Below, piece by piece: positions 9,906 through 18,700 of a DNA stretch of 64,000 bases. The stretch spans positions 62,001 to 126,000 of the forward strand of contig CAKSBP010000001.1 of assembly GCA_934438135.1 (NCBI GenBank), given 5' to 3'. This stretch comes from an uncultured Clostridium sp. GTDB taxonomy: Bacteria > Bacillota > Clostridia > Lachnospirales > Lachnospiraceae. Made by a program: the position numbers and the translations under genes. Under the pieces are notes generated by a model. That model did not search any database and was not told where the DNA came from. It saw only the letters and a list, made by a program, of their open reading frames with translations. The first letter of the stretch is position 1; every line of letters starts with the position of its first letter.

Positions 9906-10550
9906 CTACATAATTGTTCCACCAGTATACTGAATATCTTCCTGATTTTCTACAATCGCTTTGATTGCTAATAAAAGTCCTTGAGAGATGGTCTCAAGAG
10001 ACATTGCTGCAGTACCCTGCGGCTTATCCACTACCTGCTCCAATGCATATGGAACATGAATAAATCCACCACGGATCGTAGGATATTTTTTATCAATCAG
10101 ATACAGAACATGATACATTACATCGTTACATACAAATGTTCCAGCAGTATAAGAAATGTGAGCTGGAATATGATTATCACGTAATTCTTTTACAACTGCC
10201 TTACAAGGAAGATTTGTAAAATATGCATTTTCTCCATCTTCATGTAATGCAGAATCCATTGGCTGATTTCCTGCATTATCTTTTATTCTTGCTTCTGCAA
10301 GATTAATTGCAACTTTTTCAATGGTAATAGAACTTCTTCCGCCTGCCTGTCCTACACAGAGAACAACATCCGGATTATGTTCTTCAATTGCTTTTTCTAC
10401 TGCTTCCCCACTTTTGGTATATACCGTAGGAATTTCTAATTTTATAACTTCAGCACCTTTAATTACGTCTGGAAGCATTTTTACTGCTTCATATGCAGGA
10501 TTTACTGTTTCCCCGCCAAATGGATCAAATCCAGTTATCAGTACTTTCAT
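9906..10550 (-). CDS. pcp: Pyrrolidone-carboxylate peptidase (pyroglutamyl peptidase I)
   Basis: This cysteine peptidase of family C15 removes N-terminal 5-oxoproline (pyroglutamate) from peptides in the cytoplasm. The N-terminus MKVLITGFDPFGGE is diagnostic. The catalytic triad is in place with the chosen start: Glu78 in SITIEKV, Cys141 in TFVCNDV and His165 in GGFIHVPY. The start at 10550 gives 214 aa, the usual family length, and has GGAGG 6 nt upstream; the ATG 12 nt earlier is less likely. It is the last gene of an operon with an M29-like aminopeptidase and the DUF969/DUF979 pair, which are associated with 5-oxoproline transport. Confidence 0.96.
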   Translation of the reverse strand: MKVLITGFDPFGGETVNPAYEAVKMLPDVIKGAEVIKLEIPTVYTKSGEAVEKAIEEHNPDVVLCVGQAGGRSSITIEKVAINLAEARIKDNAGNQPMDSALHEDGENAYFTNLPCKAVVKELRDNHIPAHISYTAGTFVCNDVMYHVLYLIDKKYPTIRGGFIHVPYALEQVVDKPQGTAAMSLETISQGLLLAIKAIVENQEDIQYTGGTIM

Positions 10551-10594
10551 ATTTTCCTCCATTCCGCACAGGCTTAGCTGCGCATGCTGATTTT

Positions 10595-11590
10595 CTATAC
10601 AACATGAATCTCTGGCTCATCCCAGATAATTTCTCCCTGTTTCATAATGAGCACTCCATCCACATAAATATCCGGCATTTTAAACACAAGGTCAAAATGA
10701 CCTTTCGCCTCAAGTTCTCCGCCAAATGCAATATTTTTTCCAAAACCGATATGGAACGTTCCATATGCAGACTCATCTTCAATATAGCTATTTCCTTCGC
10801 AGCGGGCACATGTATTAAGTCCAATTCCAAATTCACTGGCTGCATACATATTCTCATCCTGAAAATCAGCTATATATCTGCTTAATTTCTGACCGTCTTC
10901 ATTTTGTTCAATTTCACATATCTTCCCATCTTTTAAATAAATACGAACAGGATTTTCTGGTGCCCCTAAGTATCCAAGAGATGCATCTACAACACCTATT
11001 CCATAAGTTTTATTTTCTATAATAGGAATAAAAATTTCAAAACTGGAAGATGAATAACCATTTTCCATTCTGGTTGCCCCTGTAAAAAGCTGTGGTTCTC
11101 TTCCTTCCATGGAAAAATTAAGTCTGCTTCCCACAGGAGTTGTTACCTTGATTTCTTTTCCATTTCGAAGCCATTTAAACAGCTGATTAGCCATTTCCCT
11201 GCTTTCTTCGGGATCCATCATAAGAAAATCATACTCTAATAATGATCGTTTATCATTGGTAGAAAGGGGAAGGGATAAAAAACGACTTCCCCTGTTCATT
11301 GCTCTTTTTACTGCTTTTGTCGTGACTAATGAATGCGTAGCTGCTCCAAGAATCACATGGAACGAATCAAAGACCGTTTCATGAACGTCAAAATAGTGGC
11401 TGACTTGTCCAAAACGTTTTTGAAACACCATTACCTCAACATAGGCACCTGCCTTTTCTGCATACTGCTTAATTTGTGCTATCTCATTTACATGCTCATC
11501 ATTTGTAACAATACACAACTTTTCACCAGAAGCCACCTTAAGCCATTGCTCTGCTACGATGCGTGCTCCTCGTTTTAACTTCGTATTCAT
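10595..11590 (-). CDS. M29-like (thermolysin-unrelated) metallo-aminopeptidase
   Basis: The 331-aa protein resembles the AmpS/aminopeptidase T family (M29). That family uses two metal ions bound by Glu, His and Asp residues to cleave N-terminal amino acids. Visible family-like blocks are ASEFGIGLN, AYGTFHIGFGKN and KGHFDLVFKMPDIYVDG, the last carrying the HxD pair near the C-terminus. It is shorter than typical M29 enzymes (about 410 aa), mostly in the N-terminal region, so the exact activity is uncertain. It lies between the DUF979 gene (22-nt gap) and pcp (44-nt gap). The context suggests it finishes peptide hydrolysis beside pyroglutamate removal. Confidence 0.75.
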   Translation of the reverse strand: MNTKLKRGARIVAEQWLKVASGEKLCIVTNDEHVNEIAQIKQYAEKAGAYVEVMVFQKRFGQVSHYFDVHETVFDSFHVILGAATHSLVTTKAVKRAMNRGSRFLSLPLSTNDKRSLLEYDFLMMDPEESREMANQLFKWLRNGKEIKVTTPVGSRLNFSMEGREPQLFTGATRMENGYSSSSFEIFIPIIENKTYGIGVVDASLGYLGAPENPVRIYLKDGKICEIEQNEDGQKLSRYIADFQDENMYAASEFGIGLNTCARCEGNSYIEDESAYGTFHIGFGKNIAFGGELEAKGHFDLVFKMPDIYVDGVLIMKQGEIIWDEPEIHVV

Positions 11591-11612
11591 AGCATCGTCC
11601 TCTCTAAGCTAA

Positions 11613-12581
11613 TTAGCTGAAAAGAAGCATGTAACCGATTTGGAAAAGAATCATAAATACAGCAATCACAAGCTGATTTTTAATAACACCAAAACGGTTC
11701 TTCATATCTAACATAGCAACTGGAACAATGTTGAAGTTCGCTGCCATTGGAGTTAATAACGTACCACAGAAACCAATTGTTAATGCAAGCATACCAACAA
11801 CCGTTGGGTCTGCCCCAAGAGCTAATACGAATGGTGCGCCGATACCTACTGTCATAACAGTAATCGCTGCATATGCATTCCCCATAATCATAGTGAATAT
11901 TACCATTCCCAGACAGTACACAATAATACCAATGGTAATACTGCCGGAAGGAATAATTTTTTCCACATAAGACGCGATAACATCCCCTACACCAGCTGCT
12001 GTAAATACAGCACCTAATGATGCTAATAACATAGGAAGGATAGAAAGTGGTCCCACCATAGATAGCAAACGCTCTGTATCCTTTAAAAATACTGCTGGGG
12101 TATTTTCTTTGGAAAGAATCATTAAGAAAACAACACCTACAAGTACACCTGCCGCTACACCTACAATTGCACCTAAATCAGTCAGTGTTGCAGATAAAAT
12201 TGCACAAACACCGATAGAAAGTGCTGGAATAAAGACCTTCATACCATTCTTCTCAAGTAAACGCTGGCTCTGTTCTGCTGTTGGCATATCAAGCTTACCA
12301 GGTTTTACTTTTTTAAGAATTGCCGGGATTACCATGATGAAAATTAAAATACCGGTAATCATAGTGCCATTGTTCATCATATTAATAAAACGGCCAAATC
12401 CGATGATGATGCCTAATACAATCCAGAAAATTCCAGTTTGAATTCGTGAAGTATTTTCTTCATCACGAACATTTTTTACACCTGTATAAATCGAAAGAAG
12501 TCCCATAATAATGTAGACAACTTCTAATAACTTTGTTCCTAATAAAATTTCTGAGTCTGTAAAAAATGAAACAAACGACAT
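11613..12581 (-). CDS. DUF979-family membrane subunit, putative 5-oxoproline transporter
   Basis: This 322-aa integral membrane protein has about nine to ten hydrophobic segments. DUF979 proteins are encoded with DUF969 proteins next to pcp in many Firmicutes and are named as 5-oxoproline transporter subunits from that association. Here the same order is seen, DUF969-DUF979-aminopeptidase-pcp, with only 3 nt between the two DUF genes. Gly-rich loops such as GNAYAAITVMTVGIGAPFV and GFCGTLLTPMAANFNIVP resemble ion-transporter-superfamily re-entrant regions. Substrate is inferred from gene neighbourhood, not from sequence. Confidence 0.88.
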   Translation of the reverse strand: MSFVSFFTDSEILLGTKLLEVVYIIMGLLSIYTGVKNVRDEENTSRIQTGIFWIVLGIIIGFGRFINMMNNGTMITGILIFIMVIPAILKKVKPGKLDMPTAEQSQRLLEKNGMKVFIPALSIGVCAILSATLTDLGAIVGVAAGVLVGVVFLMILSKENTPAVFLKDTERLLSMVGPLSILPMLLASLGAVFTAAGVGDVIASYVEKIIPSGSITIGIIVYCLGMVIFTMIMGNAYAAITVMTVGIGAPFVLALGADPTVVGMLALTIGFCGTLLTPMAANFNIVPVAMLDMKNRFGVIKNQLVIAVFMILFQIGYMLLFS

Positions 12582-12584
12582 ATA

Positions 12585-13268
12585 CTATTTCCTTCCTTCT
12601 GTATTTTTATAATATTTCTTCATTAAGATCTTATCTTTTACAATAAAGTAAATCATACTTACTACAATCGCCGTTACTGCAGTTGGAACTGCAACTTTTG
12701 CTAATGCTACAAGATCTACGTCATATCCAAGACCTTTCATGGTACTCTGAATTAATAATCCTCCAGAACCACCAACGAATAATACCTGACAGAAAAACCA
12801 TGCGATATTTTCCATAGCAGAAGCCATACCTTTGATTTCTTCTTCGTGTTTCTCGTTAATTTCATATCCAGCTGCTTCTACCGCACCAGTTGCCATAGGC
12901 ATAATAATTGGCTGCACAAAACCTGCAACACCACCAAAACTTACATTAAATGCACCAAAAATACCACGTATTACACCATAAGCTGCAACAACTTTACCGG
13001 AAGATGGATTTTTGATTTTTCCAATCAGTTTTGCTGCCGCTTCTTTTAATCCATTACGTTCTAATGTACCAGTTACAAACATAATCAAAATAAAAATTGC
13101 CATACTTCTGTTATTAACAAAGGTTTCACCTATTGTTGAAAGAAGTTCTACTGGTGTAAGACCACCCACTGCTGCTGTTACAATAGCAGAAAGTGTGATG
13201 ATTAAAATAGAATCCAATTTTAATGAAAATCCCAAAATAATGATTAAAATACCCAATAACTTTATCAT
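12585..13268 (-). CDS. DUF969-family membrane subunit, putative 5-oxoproline transporter
   Basis: This 227-aa membrane protein is first in the pyroglutamate operon. It starts MIKLLGILIIILGFSLKLDS and has about six hydrophobic segments. The central FNVSFGGVAGFVQPIIMPMA block is typical of DUF969. It pairs with the DUF979 product, and together they probably form one transporter split over two chains. A ribosome site (AGGATATAGGG) lies close to the ATG. The gene diverges from the L-serine dehydratase gene across a 201-bp intergenic region that must hold both promoters. Confidence 0.88.
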   Translation of the reverse strand: MIKLLGILIIILGFSLKLDSILIITLSAIVTAAVGGLTPVELLSTIGETFVNNRSMAIFILIMFVTGTLERNGLKEAAAKLIGKIKNPSSGKVVAAYGVIRGIFGAFNVSFGGVAGFVQPIIMPMATGAVEAAGYEINEKHEEEIKGMASAMENIAWFFCQVLFVGGSGGLLIQSTMKGLGYDVDLVALAKVAVPTAVTAIVVSMIYFIVKDKILMKKYYKNTEGRK

Positions 13269-13469
13269 CCCTATATCCTCTTTCCTTTCACTTTCTTACT
13301 TTAGTTTACCAAAGCATTCAACATCATTCAACAACTTCCAGCACTTCTCAGTCCGCTTAGGAATAAATAAAAACCTTTATCTTTATTTAACAAAAAGAAA
13401 GAATACAAATTCTTTTTTTTCAAATACTAAGAAAGAGTGCAGATAATGTCAAATTAAAGGAGCTGCCAA

Positions 13470-14663
13470 ATGAAAACATTAAAAGATTTATATAAGGCTG
13501 GTAATGGTCCTTCTAGTTCACATACCATGGGACCTACTGCTGCTGCAAGAAAATTTCTGGCTGAGTATCCAGATGCGGATTCCTATAAAGTAGTCCTTTT
13601 TGACTCACTTGCCAAAACAGGAAAAGGACATCGGACGGATCGGGCACTTATGTTAACCTTTGAACCTCGCAAATTAGACATCATTTTCGATACAGAAACC
13701 AAAAACCTTCCCCATCCAAATACATTAGATTTCTATGCTTATAAGGATGAAAAACAGGTTGGATACTGGCGTGTATTAAGTGTCGGAGGCGGGGCAATCG
13801 AAATTTTAGGCCATAAGAAAGATACGCTTACAGAAATCTATCCTTTAAATACTTTTACTGAGATTTCAAATTACTGCCAGACAAATAACATTCGAATCTG
13901 GCAGTATGTAGAACAGATTGAAGGAACTGAAATCTGGGACTACCTGGCAGAAATGTGGTCAATTATGAATACTGCAATTAAGGATGGTCTTGCTGCAACT
14001 GGTGTCCTGCCTGGTGGAATCGGTGTAGAACGAAAAGCAAACTTTCTGATGAACCAGCGTCATATTGATGAATCTCCACAGACTAAAGAAAACCGAATTG
14101 TCTGCTCTTATGCGTATGCTGTTTCTGAACAGAATGCAGCAAACGGAATGGTTGTAACTGCGCCAACCTGTGGAGCCTGTGGTGTTGTACCTGCTGTTTT
14201 TAAATATATGCAGGAAAAACACGGTTTTTCTGACACAGAAATCCTTCACGGACTAGCAACAGCAGGTATTATTGGTAACCTGATTAAAACAAATGCTTCT
14301 ATTTCCGGTGCAGAATCTGGATGTCAGGCCGAAATCGGTTCTGCCTGCTGCATGGCTGCTGGTGGACTTGGTGAGTTATTTGGAGTCGATTTAGATCAAA
14401 TTGAATATGCTGCTGAAGTTGCAATGGAGCATCATTTAGGCCTTACTTGTGACCCTGTCAGAGGACTAGTCCAAATCCCTTGTATTGAACGTAATGCCGT
14501 AGCCGCTATGCGTGCAATCAATGCACTTACGATTGCAAACTTTCTTACTCATACAAGAAAAATATCTTTTGATAAAGTCATTCAGACAATGTATGAAACA
14601 GGAAAAGATATGAATTCCCGCTACAAGGAAACCTCAGAAGGCGGACTTGCAAAACATTATTAG
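13470..14663 (+). CDS. sdaA: Single-chain iron-sulfur L-serine dehydratase
   Basis: This enzyme deaminates L-serine to pyruvate and ammonia using an oxygen-sensitive 4Fe-4S cluster. The N-terminal beta-type domain begins with GPSSSHTMGPTAAARKF. The alpha-type domain follows from about residue 170. Cluster-region cysteines appear in TAPTCGACG, in SGCQAEIGSACCMAAGGL and in LTCDPVRGLVQIPCIERN. At 397 aa it is a compact fused form and lacks the extra ACT domain seen in two-subunit Bacillus enzymes. The ribosome site AAAGGAG sits before the ATG. It is transcribed alone on the plus strand and converges on an amino acid permease, which could supply serine. Confidence 0.94.
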   Translation: MKTLKDLYKAGNGPSSSHTMGPTAAARKFLAEYPDADSYKVVLFDSLAKTGKGHRTDRALMLTFEPRKLDIIFDTETKNLPHPNTLDFYAYKDEKQVGYWRVLSVGGGAIEILGHKKDTLTEIYPLNTFTEISNYCQTNNIRIWQYVEQIEGTEIWDYLAEMWSIMNTAIKDGLAATGVLPGGIGVERKANFLMNQRHIDESPQTKENRIVCSYAYAVSEQNAANGMVVTAPTCGACGVVPAVFKYMQEKHGFSDTEILHGLATAGIIGNLIKTNASISGAESGCQAEIGSACCMAAGGLGELFGVDLDQIEYAAEVAMEHHLGLTCDPVRGLVQIPCIERNAVAAMRAINALTIANFLTHTRKISFDKVIQTMYETGKDMNSRYKETSEGGLAKHY

Positions 14664-14688
14664 GTAGAACATCAACCCTCTGCACTTA

Positions 14689-14730
14689 AAAAAACGGTTC
14701 TAGAATCTCATGACTCTAGAGCCGTTTTAC
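14689..14730. terminator. Bidirectional terminator between sdaA and the permease
   Basis: AAACGGTTCTAGA pairs with TCTAGAGCCGTTT (one G-U). It has A and T runs on both sides and serves the two convergent genes. Confidence 0.9.
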
Positions 14731-14759
14731 TGCTTTAATGTTTATTCCTTAAATGCTTC

Positions 14760-16079
14760 CTATTTGTTTTTTCTGCTGGAATAAGAAAAAACCGGAAGTC
14801 CGATTAATGTGATTACTATTCCTCCTAACGAAATAAGAGGTGAGGTAATTACCTGATTGATGACAACAAATAATCCTCCTAAAATAGCTAATACTGGTAT
14901 CACTGGATACAAGGGAACCTTATATGGCCTTGGAAGGTTCGGCTGCTTCTTTCTCAAAATAAGCACACCAATAAAAGTAAGCACATAAAATGCCCATACG
15001 ACAAAAATAGTCAAATCTGTCAATAAATTAAACTGTCCTGTTAATGCATATAAACATGCAAGAATAACGATTAACCAAATTGCATTATATGGAGAACTTC
15101 CTTTATTTACTTTAGAAAGCATTTTGCTTCCTGGCACCAGTCCCTGCTGAGATAGTGCATATGGTACTCTGGAACCAGTTAATACATATCCATTTGCTGT
15201 ACCAAATACTGAAATTAAAATACCTGCTGAAATCAGTTTTCCTCCAACTGGTCCAAATATCTTATTTGCAACCAAAGATGCCGGAGAAGTCACATTTGCC
15301 AGTTCACCTGCAGGAACCATCCATAAATAGGCAACATTAATGACTAAATATACTGCCATAACCAAAGACAATCCACCGACGATCGCTTTCGGCAGGTCTT
15401 TGCCTGGCTCCTTCATTTCACCAGCAATAGCACCAACATTAATCCATCCGTCGTATGCAAATAATGTAGCAATCAGAACTTGTCCTAATGTAGTGGTAAT
15501 ATTAACTCCCTCTCCCGTCATAGGCGTAAAAATAGAAGTGCTGCTTCCCTTTATAAATCCAAATATAATAATTAAAACTAAAGGAACTAATTTTCCAATT
15601 GTTGCTATGGTCTGAATATATCCTCCTAAAGAAGAACCGAGTACATTGAAAAATCCAATTATTAGTATAATTCCAATAGCCATTACGAATACCAGCCACT
15701 TGTCTTCTGCTGAGAATCCCAAAAGTTCTGCAGCCTGCTGTGCAAAAATGACTGCACAGGCTGCAATCGTACCAGGAAAAAACAGTACGGTCTGCATCCA
15801 TCCAGTTAGAAATCCATAACGCTTTCCATAGATTTCTTCGATATAAATCATCATTCCTCCGGTCTTAGGGATTGCAGCAGATACTTCTGTTGCCGTAAGA
15901 CCACCTGCTATTGTGATAAGACCACCTAAAATCCAAGCCAGTATTCCTAGTCCAGGAGCACCATTTGTAGCAGAATAGATTGCCTGAGGTTTAAAAAATA
16001 CGCCTGACCCAATTACAAGACCTACTACCGTAGAAAATGCTGCTACAAACCCTAAATTTTTTTCTAATCCTTTGCTCAT
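14760..16079 (-). CDS. APC-superfamily amino acid permease
   Basis: A 439-aa, twelve-segment permease of the amino acid-polyamine-organocation superfamily. The first helix motif VVGLVIGSGVFFKPQAI is the unwound substrate-binding helix of this family. It is followed by GAPGLGILAWILGG and TATEVSAAIPKTGG, typical of LAT-like/SteT exchangers. The start at 16079 (MSKGLEKN) is chosen because GGAGG lies 5-6 nt upstream; the extended frame would start at TTG. It could import serine or threonine by analogy with SteT and by its convergent position to sdaA, but the substrate is not proven by sequence. Confidence 0.88.
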   Translation of the reverse strand: MSKGLEKNLGFVAAFSTVVGLVIGSGVFFKPQAIYSATNGAPGLGILAWILGGLITIAGGLTATEVSAAIPKTGGMMIYIEEIYGKRYGFLTGWMQTVLFFPGTIAACAVIFAQQAAELLGFSAEDKWLVFVMAIGIILIIGFFNVLGSSLGGYIQTIATIGKLVPLVLIIIFGFIKGSSTSIFTPMTGEGVNITTTLGQVLIATLFAYDGWINVGAIAGEMKEPGKDLPKAIVGGLSLVMAVYLVINVAYLWMVPAGELANVTSPASLVANKIFGPVGGKLISAGILISVFGTANGYVLTGSRVPYALSQQGLVPGSKMLSKVNKGSSPYNAIWLIVILACLYALTGQFNLLTDLTIFVVWAFYVLTFIGVLILRKKQPNLPRPYKVPLYPVIPVLAILGGLFVVINQVITSPLISLGGIVITLIGLPVFSYSSRKNK

Positions 16080-16162
16080 AAACACCTCCAAGATGTTTTA
16101 TATTTAGGGTTAGTTTTTCCTGATTTCTATGAATTATTACCGTTCTGACCAGCTATATGATT

Positions 16163-18061
16163 TCAGTTAAACTTTTTTATCATTTCAATACCGATTTGTT
16201 TTCCAATAGAAGCCAACAGTTCTTCTCGTTTCTCCTTCAGTACTCCATCTCCATCTTTTGCCAAAATATAAATATAAAAGACTGGCAGATAATCAGAATC
16301 CAGCTGTAAAATATCCGCAATTCCACTGATGTCCTTTAACGTACAGATTGCTCCTTTATGGTTATAAAAATAAATCGGAGAGTCCAGCCCTAGTGAAATC
16401 CGTTTAAATAGAGTAACCGTATCATAGGTCTTAAATTCCGCAATAATATGACCAGTTTCTTTTTCTACAATATCACTCACCATCTCTTCAAAGGATTCCA
16501 TTTTCATTTCCTTGCTGTATCTAGAGATAAATGATAAGATAAATCCAGAAGATTTTCTCATAGTATTCTCTAACATCTCCTGAATCAGCTGTGTGGATTC
16601 TTTCTGACCATATAGTTCCTGTTCTTTTCTTATAAATGCTTCTATCTTATCCTTATGCTGCAGAATTTCCTGTTTCACTGCATCGTCTATAACTTTAAAG
16701 TTTTCACTTCGCTTAATTATAGAATGATAGCGCTTGCTGTTACGCAGTAATTCTGCCAGACGCTGTGCCAATACATAATCTCTGCTGTTTTCTTCAATCG
16801 TATCATTATGATAATATTCGGTATAATAAATCTGTCGAAGGACAGTCATCAGCCAGGAATCATTCCATTGGGCAAGTGCATTTGCCTGAATCGCTGACTT
16901 CTTATCTCCCAGTGGAAACCAAAGCCCAGAGATATCAAATGGTATTAAGACTTCACTGTCAGAATGTATTTGAGATACCGGTTCGTTTAAATATTTTTCT
17001 ACCAGATCTCTTACGATTCCCTCCAGAATATAGTCTGTTTTAATTACTCTATGATGATAGATAATCTCCTTATAGCTATTATATCTACGCTTTACAAAAT
17101 CTTCTACGGAATTCACTGCCTTTAATGGAACGCAAAAGAAAATATGTCCATCTTTTACCATCATCCGCATATCACTAATAATTCTGCTGTACTCTATCCT
17201 TCCGGAATCTTTTCCAGAACTGATTACATCTCTGGTCACATAATCCAGACGATCTCCATCCAAGCTCGAATCAATAATCCGATGAATTTCGGCAAATGCT
17301 CCCTCTTCTGCAAAAATTCTTTTTACACTTTCTAATACAACCAGTTCAAATAGATTTTCATTATATTTTTCCTCGTCTTCAGCATCTGGTGCAATGATTT
17401 TCGTTAAAATACCTTCACTAATCTCATCACCCATCTGTTCATGGAGTTTCCGGTCGCCTTCAAAATACTTCGCCATAATCCGAACAAATTCTTTTGCATT
17501 TTCTTTTTCACTAACAGACTTATCCTTATACTGCATATAAACATCATGCAGTGCAAATTCTACGATGTGGCTGAATGGGGGATGTCCAATATCATGAAGC
17601 AATGCTGCTGCCCGAATGGATTGGATTAATATAAGATGCATCACTTTATACTGTTCTGGAATATTATTAGTTATCAAAGAATGTCTTAATTTATCCAGTT
17701 CAATCTGTGGCATTGCATTGGGTAGTCTTCCTCCTAATTTTTCCTCACAAAGTTCTTTATCTTCTCTTAATTTATTTAATATCTGGTCATATTCTTTTTC
17801 AAAAATTTCAAAAAATTCACTCAGCATGGAATCCGTTGTATTCAGTAAAGACTGAAAGAACATATCCGAACAGAGTTTCATCGTGCCGATAGAGTGTTCA
17901 AATCGTTTGATTCGATTAGTTGGGAACGTAAGATAGACAGTAGAATTCTGATATACGTCATGAAGACGGTTAAAACCAATGGTAGAAACAATTCTCTTTT
18001 CATATTCGGTTAATGCAATCATCCCATGAATCGAATCATTCAAATAAATACCTTTTTTCAA
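16163..18061 (-). CDS. HD-domain phosphohydrolase (dGTPase-like)
   Basis: A 632-aa cytoplasmic protein with the metal-binding HD signature spread over the first half: FEHSIGTM, then AALLHDIGHPPFSH, then DGDRLDYVTRD. This matches HD-superfamily phosphohydrolases related to SAMHD1 and dGTP triphosphohydrolase, though the nucleotide substrate is unknown. The C-terminal half is helical, charged and not recognised. I place the start at TTG 18061 (MKKGIYLNDSIHG) because AGGAGG is 7 nt upstream. The longer ATG frame from 18100 lacks a ribosome site and adds a non-family N-terminus. Confidence 0.85.
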   Translation of the reverse strand: MKKGIYLNDSIHGMIALTEYEKRIVSTIGFNRLHDVYQNSTVYLTFPTNRIKRFEHSIGTMKLCSDMFFQSLLNTTDSMLSEFFEIFEKEYDQILNKLREDKELCEEKLGGRLPNAMPQIELDKLRHSLITNNIPEQYKVMHLILIQSIRAAALLHDIGHPPFSHIVEFALHDVYMQYKDKSVSEKENAKEFVRIMAKYFEGDRKLHEQMGDEISEGILTKIIAPDAEDEEKYNENLFELVVLESVKRIFAEEGAFAEIHRIIDSSLDGDRLDYVTRDVISSGKDSGRIEYSRIISDMRMMVKDGHIFFCVPLKAVNSVEDFVKRRYNSYKEIIYHHRVIKTDYILEGIVRDLVEKYLNEPVSQIHSDSEVLIPFDISGLWFPLGDKKSAIQANALAQWNDSWLMTVLRQIYYTEYYHNDTIEENSRDYVLAQRLAELLRNSKRYHSIIKRSENFKVIDDAVKQEILQHKDKIEAFIRKEQELYGQKESTQLIQEMLENTMRKSSGFILSFISRYSKEMKMESFEEMVSDIVEKETGHIIAEFKTYDTVTLFKRISLGLDSPIYFYNHKGAICTLKDISGIADILQLDSDYLPVFYIYILAKDGDGVLKEKREELLASIGKQIGIEMIKKFN

Positions 18062-18175
18062 GTCAAACCTCCTGCTGTTTTTTATTCCATTATAATGCAT
18101 TCAGCCTTAGAATTCCACCGATTCCGCATAATTATGACATATATCAACTTTTTCGATTTGTAATACTTAATATTT

Positions 18176-18700
18176 CTATTTTATTTTATCTAAAATGTAA
18201 TTGAAATAAGTAGTTTTATCACAGATAATACTAACCTTTGCTTCCATGCCATTTTTCAGTTTTACTTTATTCCCAGCCTTGTCCATCAAGAAACCTTTTC
18301 CTAGAGTACAATGAGCGGTATAATACTTCTTTCCCGTATTCTGTTCTACCACTACATCATCACTGACTTTTTCTATTTTAGATGTTATGATTCCATACTC
18401 ATTTCTTGATAAAGAAATAATTTCGATTTGGACATCATCTTTTTCTTTTATGCTGCCAATACTCGTATTTTCAATGTAAATATTGCAGTCATTATTACTT
18501 ACATCAATGACTCCAAATGCATTTACAACAATATCCTTTCTAGCATACCTGGACCAGACTATAATAGTAAGAAGTATAGCCAGAATCAGATACATGATGT
18601 ATTTCAGCAGTTTATAAGAGCAGGAGGACTGATATTGATTCATAAAGCTTTTCGCATCACTTATGTCTTCTAAATTCTCAATTTTATATCTCACTTTCAC
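18176..18700 (-). CDS. Miniature HlyD-like membrane fusion protein for peptide export
   Basis: The 174-aa protein has a cytoplasmic N-terminus of about 30 residues, one membrane helix (YIMYLILAILLTIIVW, about 35-50), then an extracytoplasmic beta domain: GVIDVSNNDCNIYIEN and, near the end, KNGMEAKVSIICDKTTYFNYI. That is the barrel-like part of accessory proteins such as HlyD/LcnD/MesE, but the long coiled-coil hairpin and lipoyl halves are missing, so it is less than half the usual length. It starts at GTG within the end of the exporter gene (17-nt overlap), so translation is coupled. Role inferred: periplasm-facing adaptor for the C39 exporter. Confidence 0.75.
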   Translation of the reverse strand: MKVRYKIENLEDISDAKSFMNQYQSSCSYKLLKYIMYLILAILLTIIVWSRYARKDIVVNAFGVIDVSNNDCNIYIENTSIGSIKEKDDVQIEIISLSRNEYGIITSKIEKVSDDVVVEQNTGKKYYTAHCTLGKGFLMDKAGNKVKLKNGMEAKVSIICDKTTYFNYILDKIK

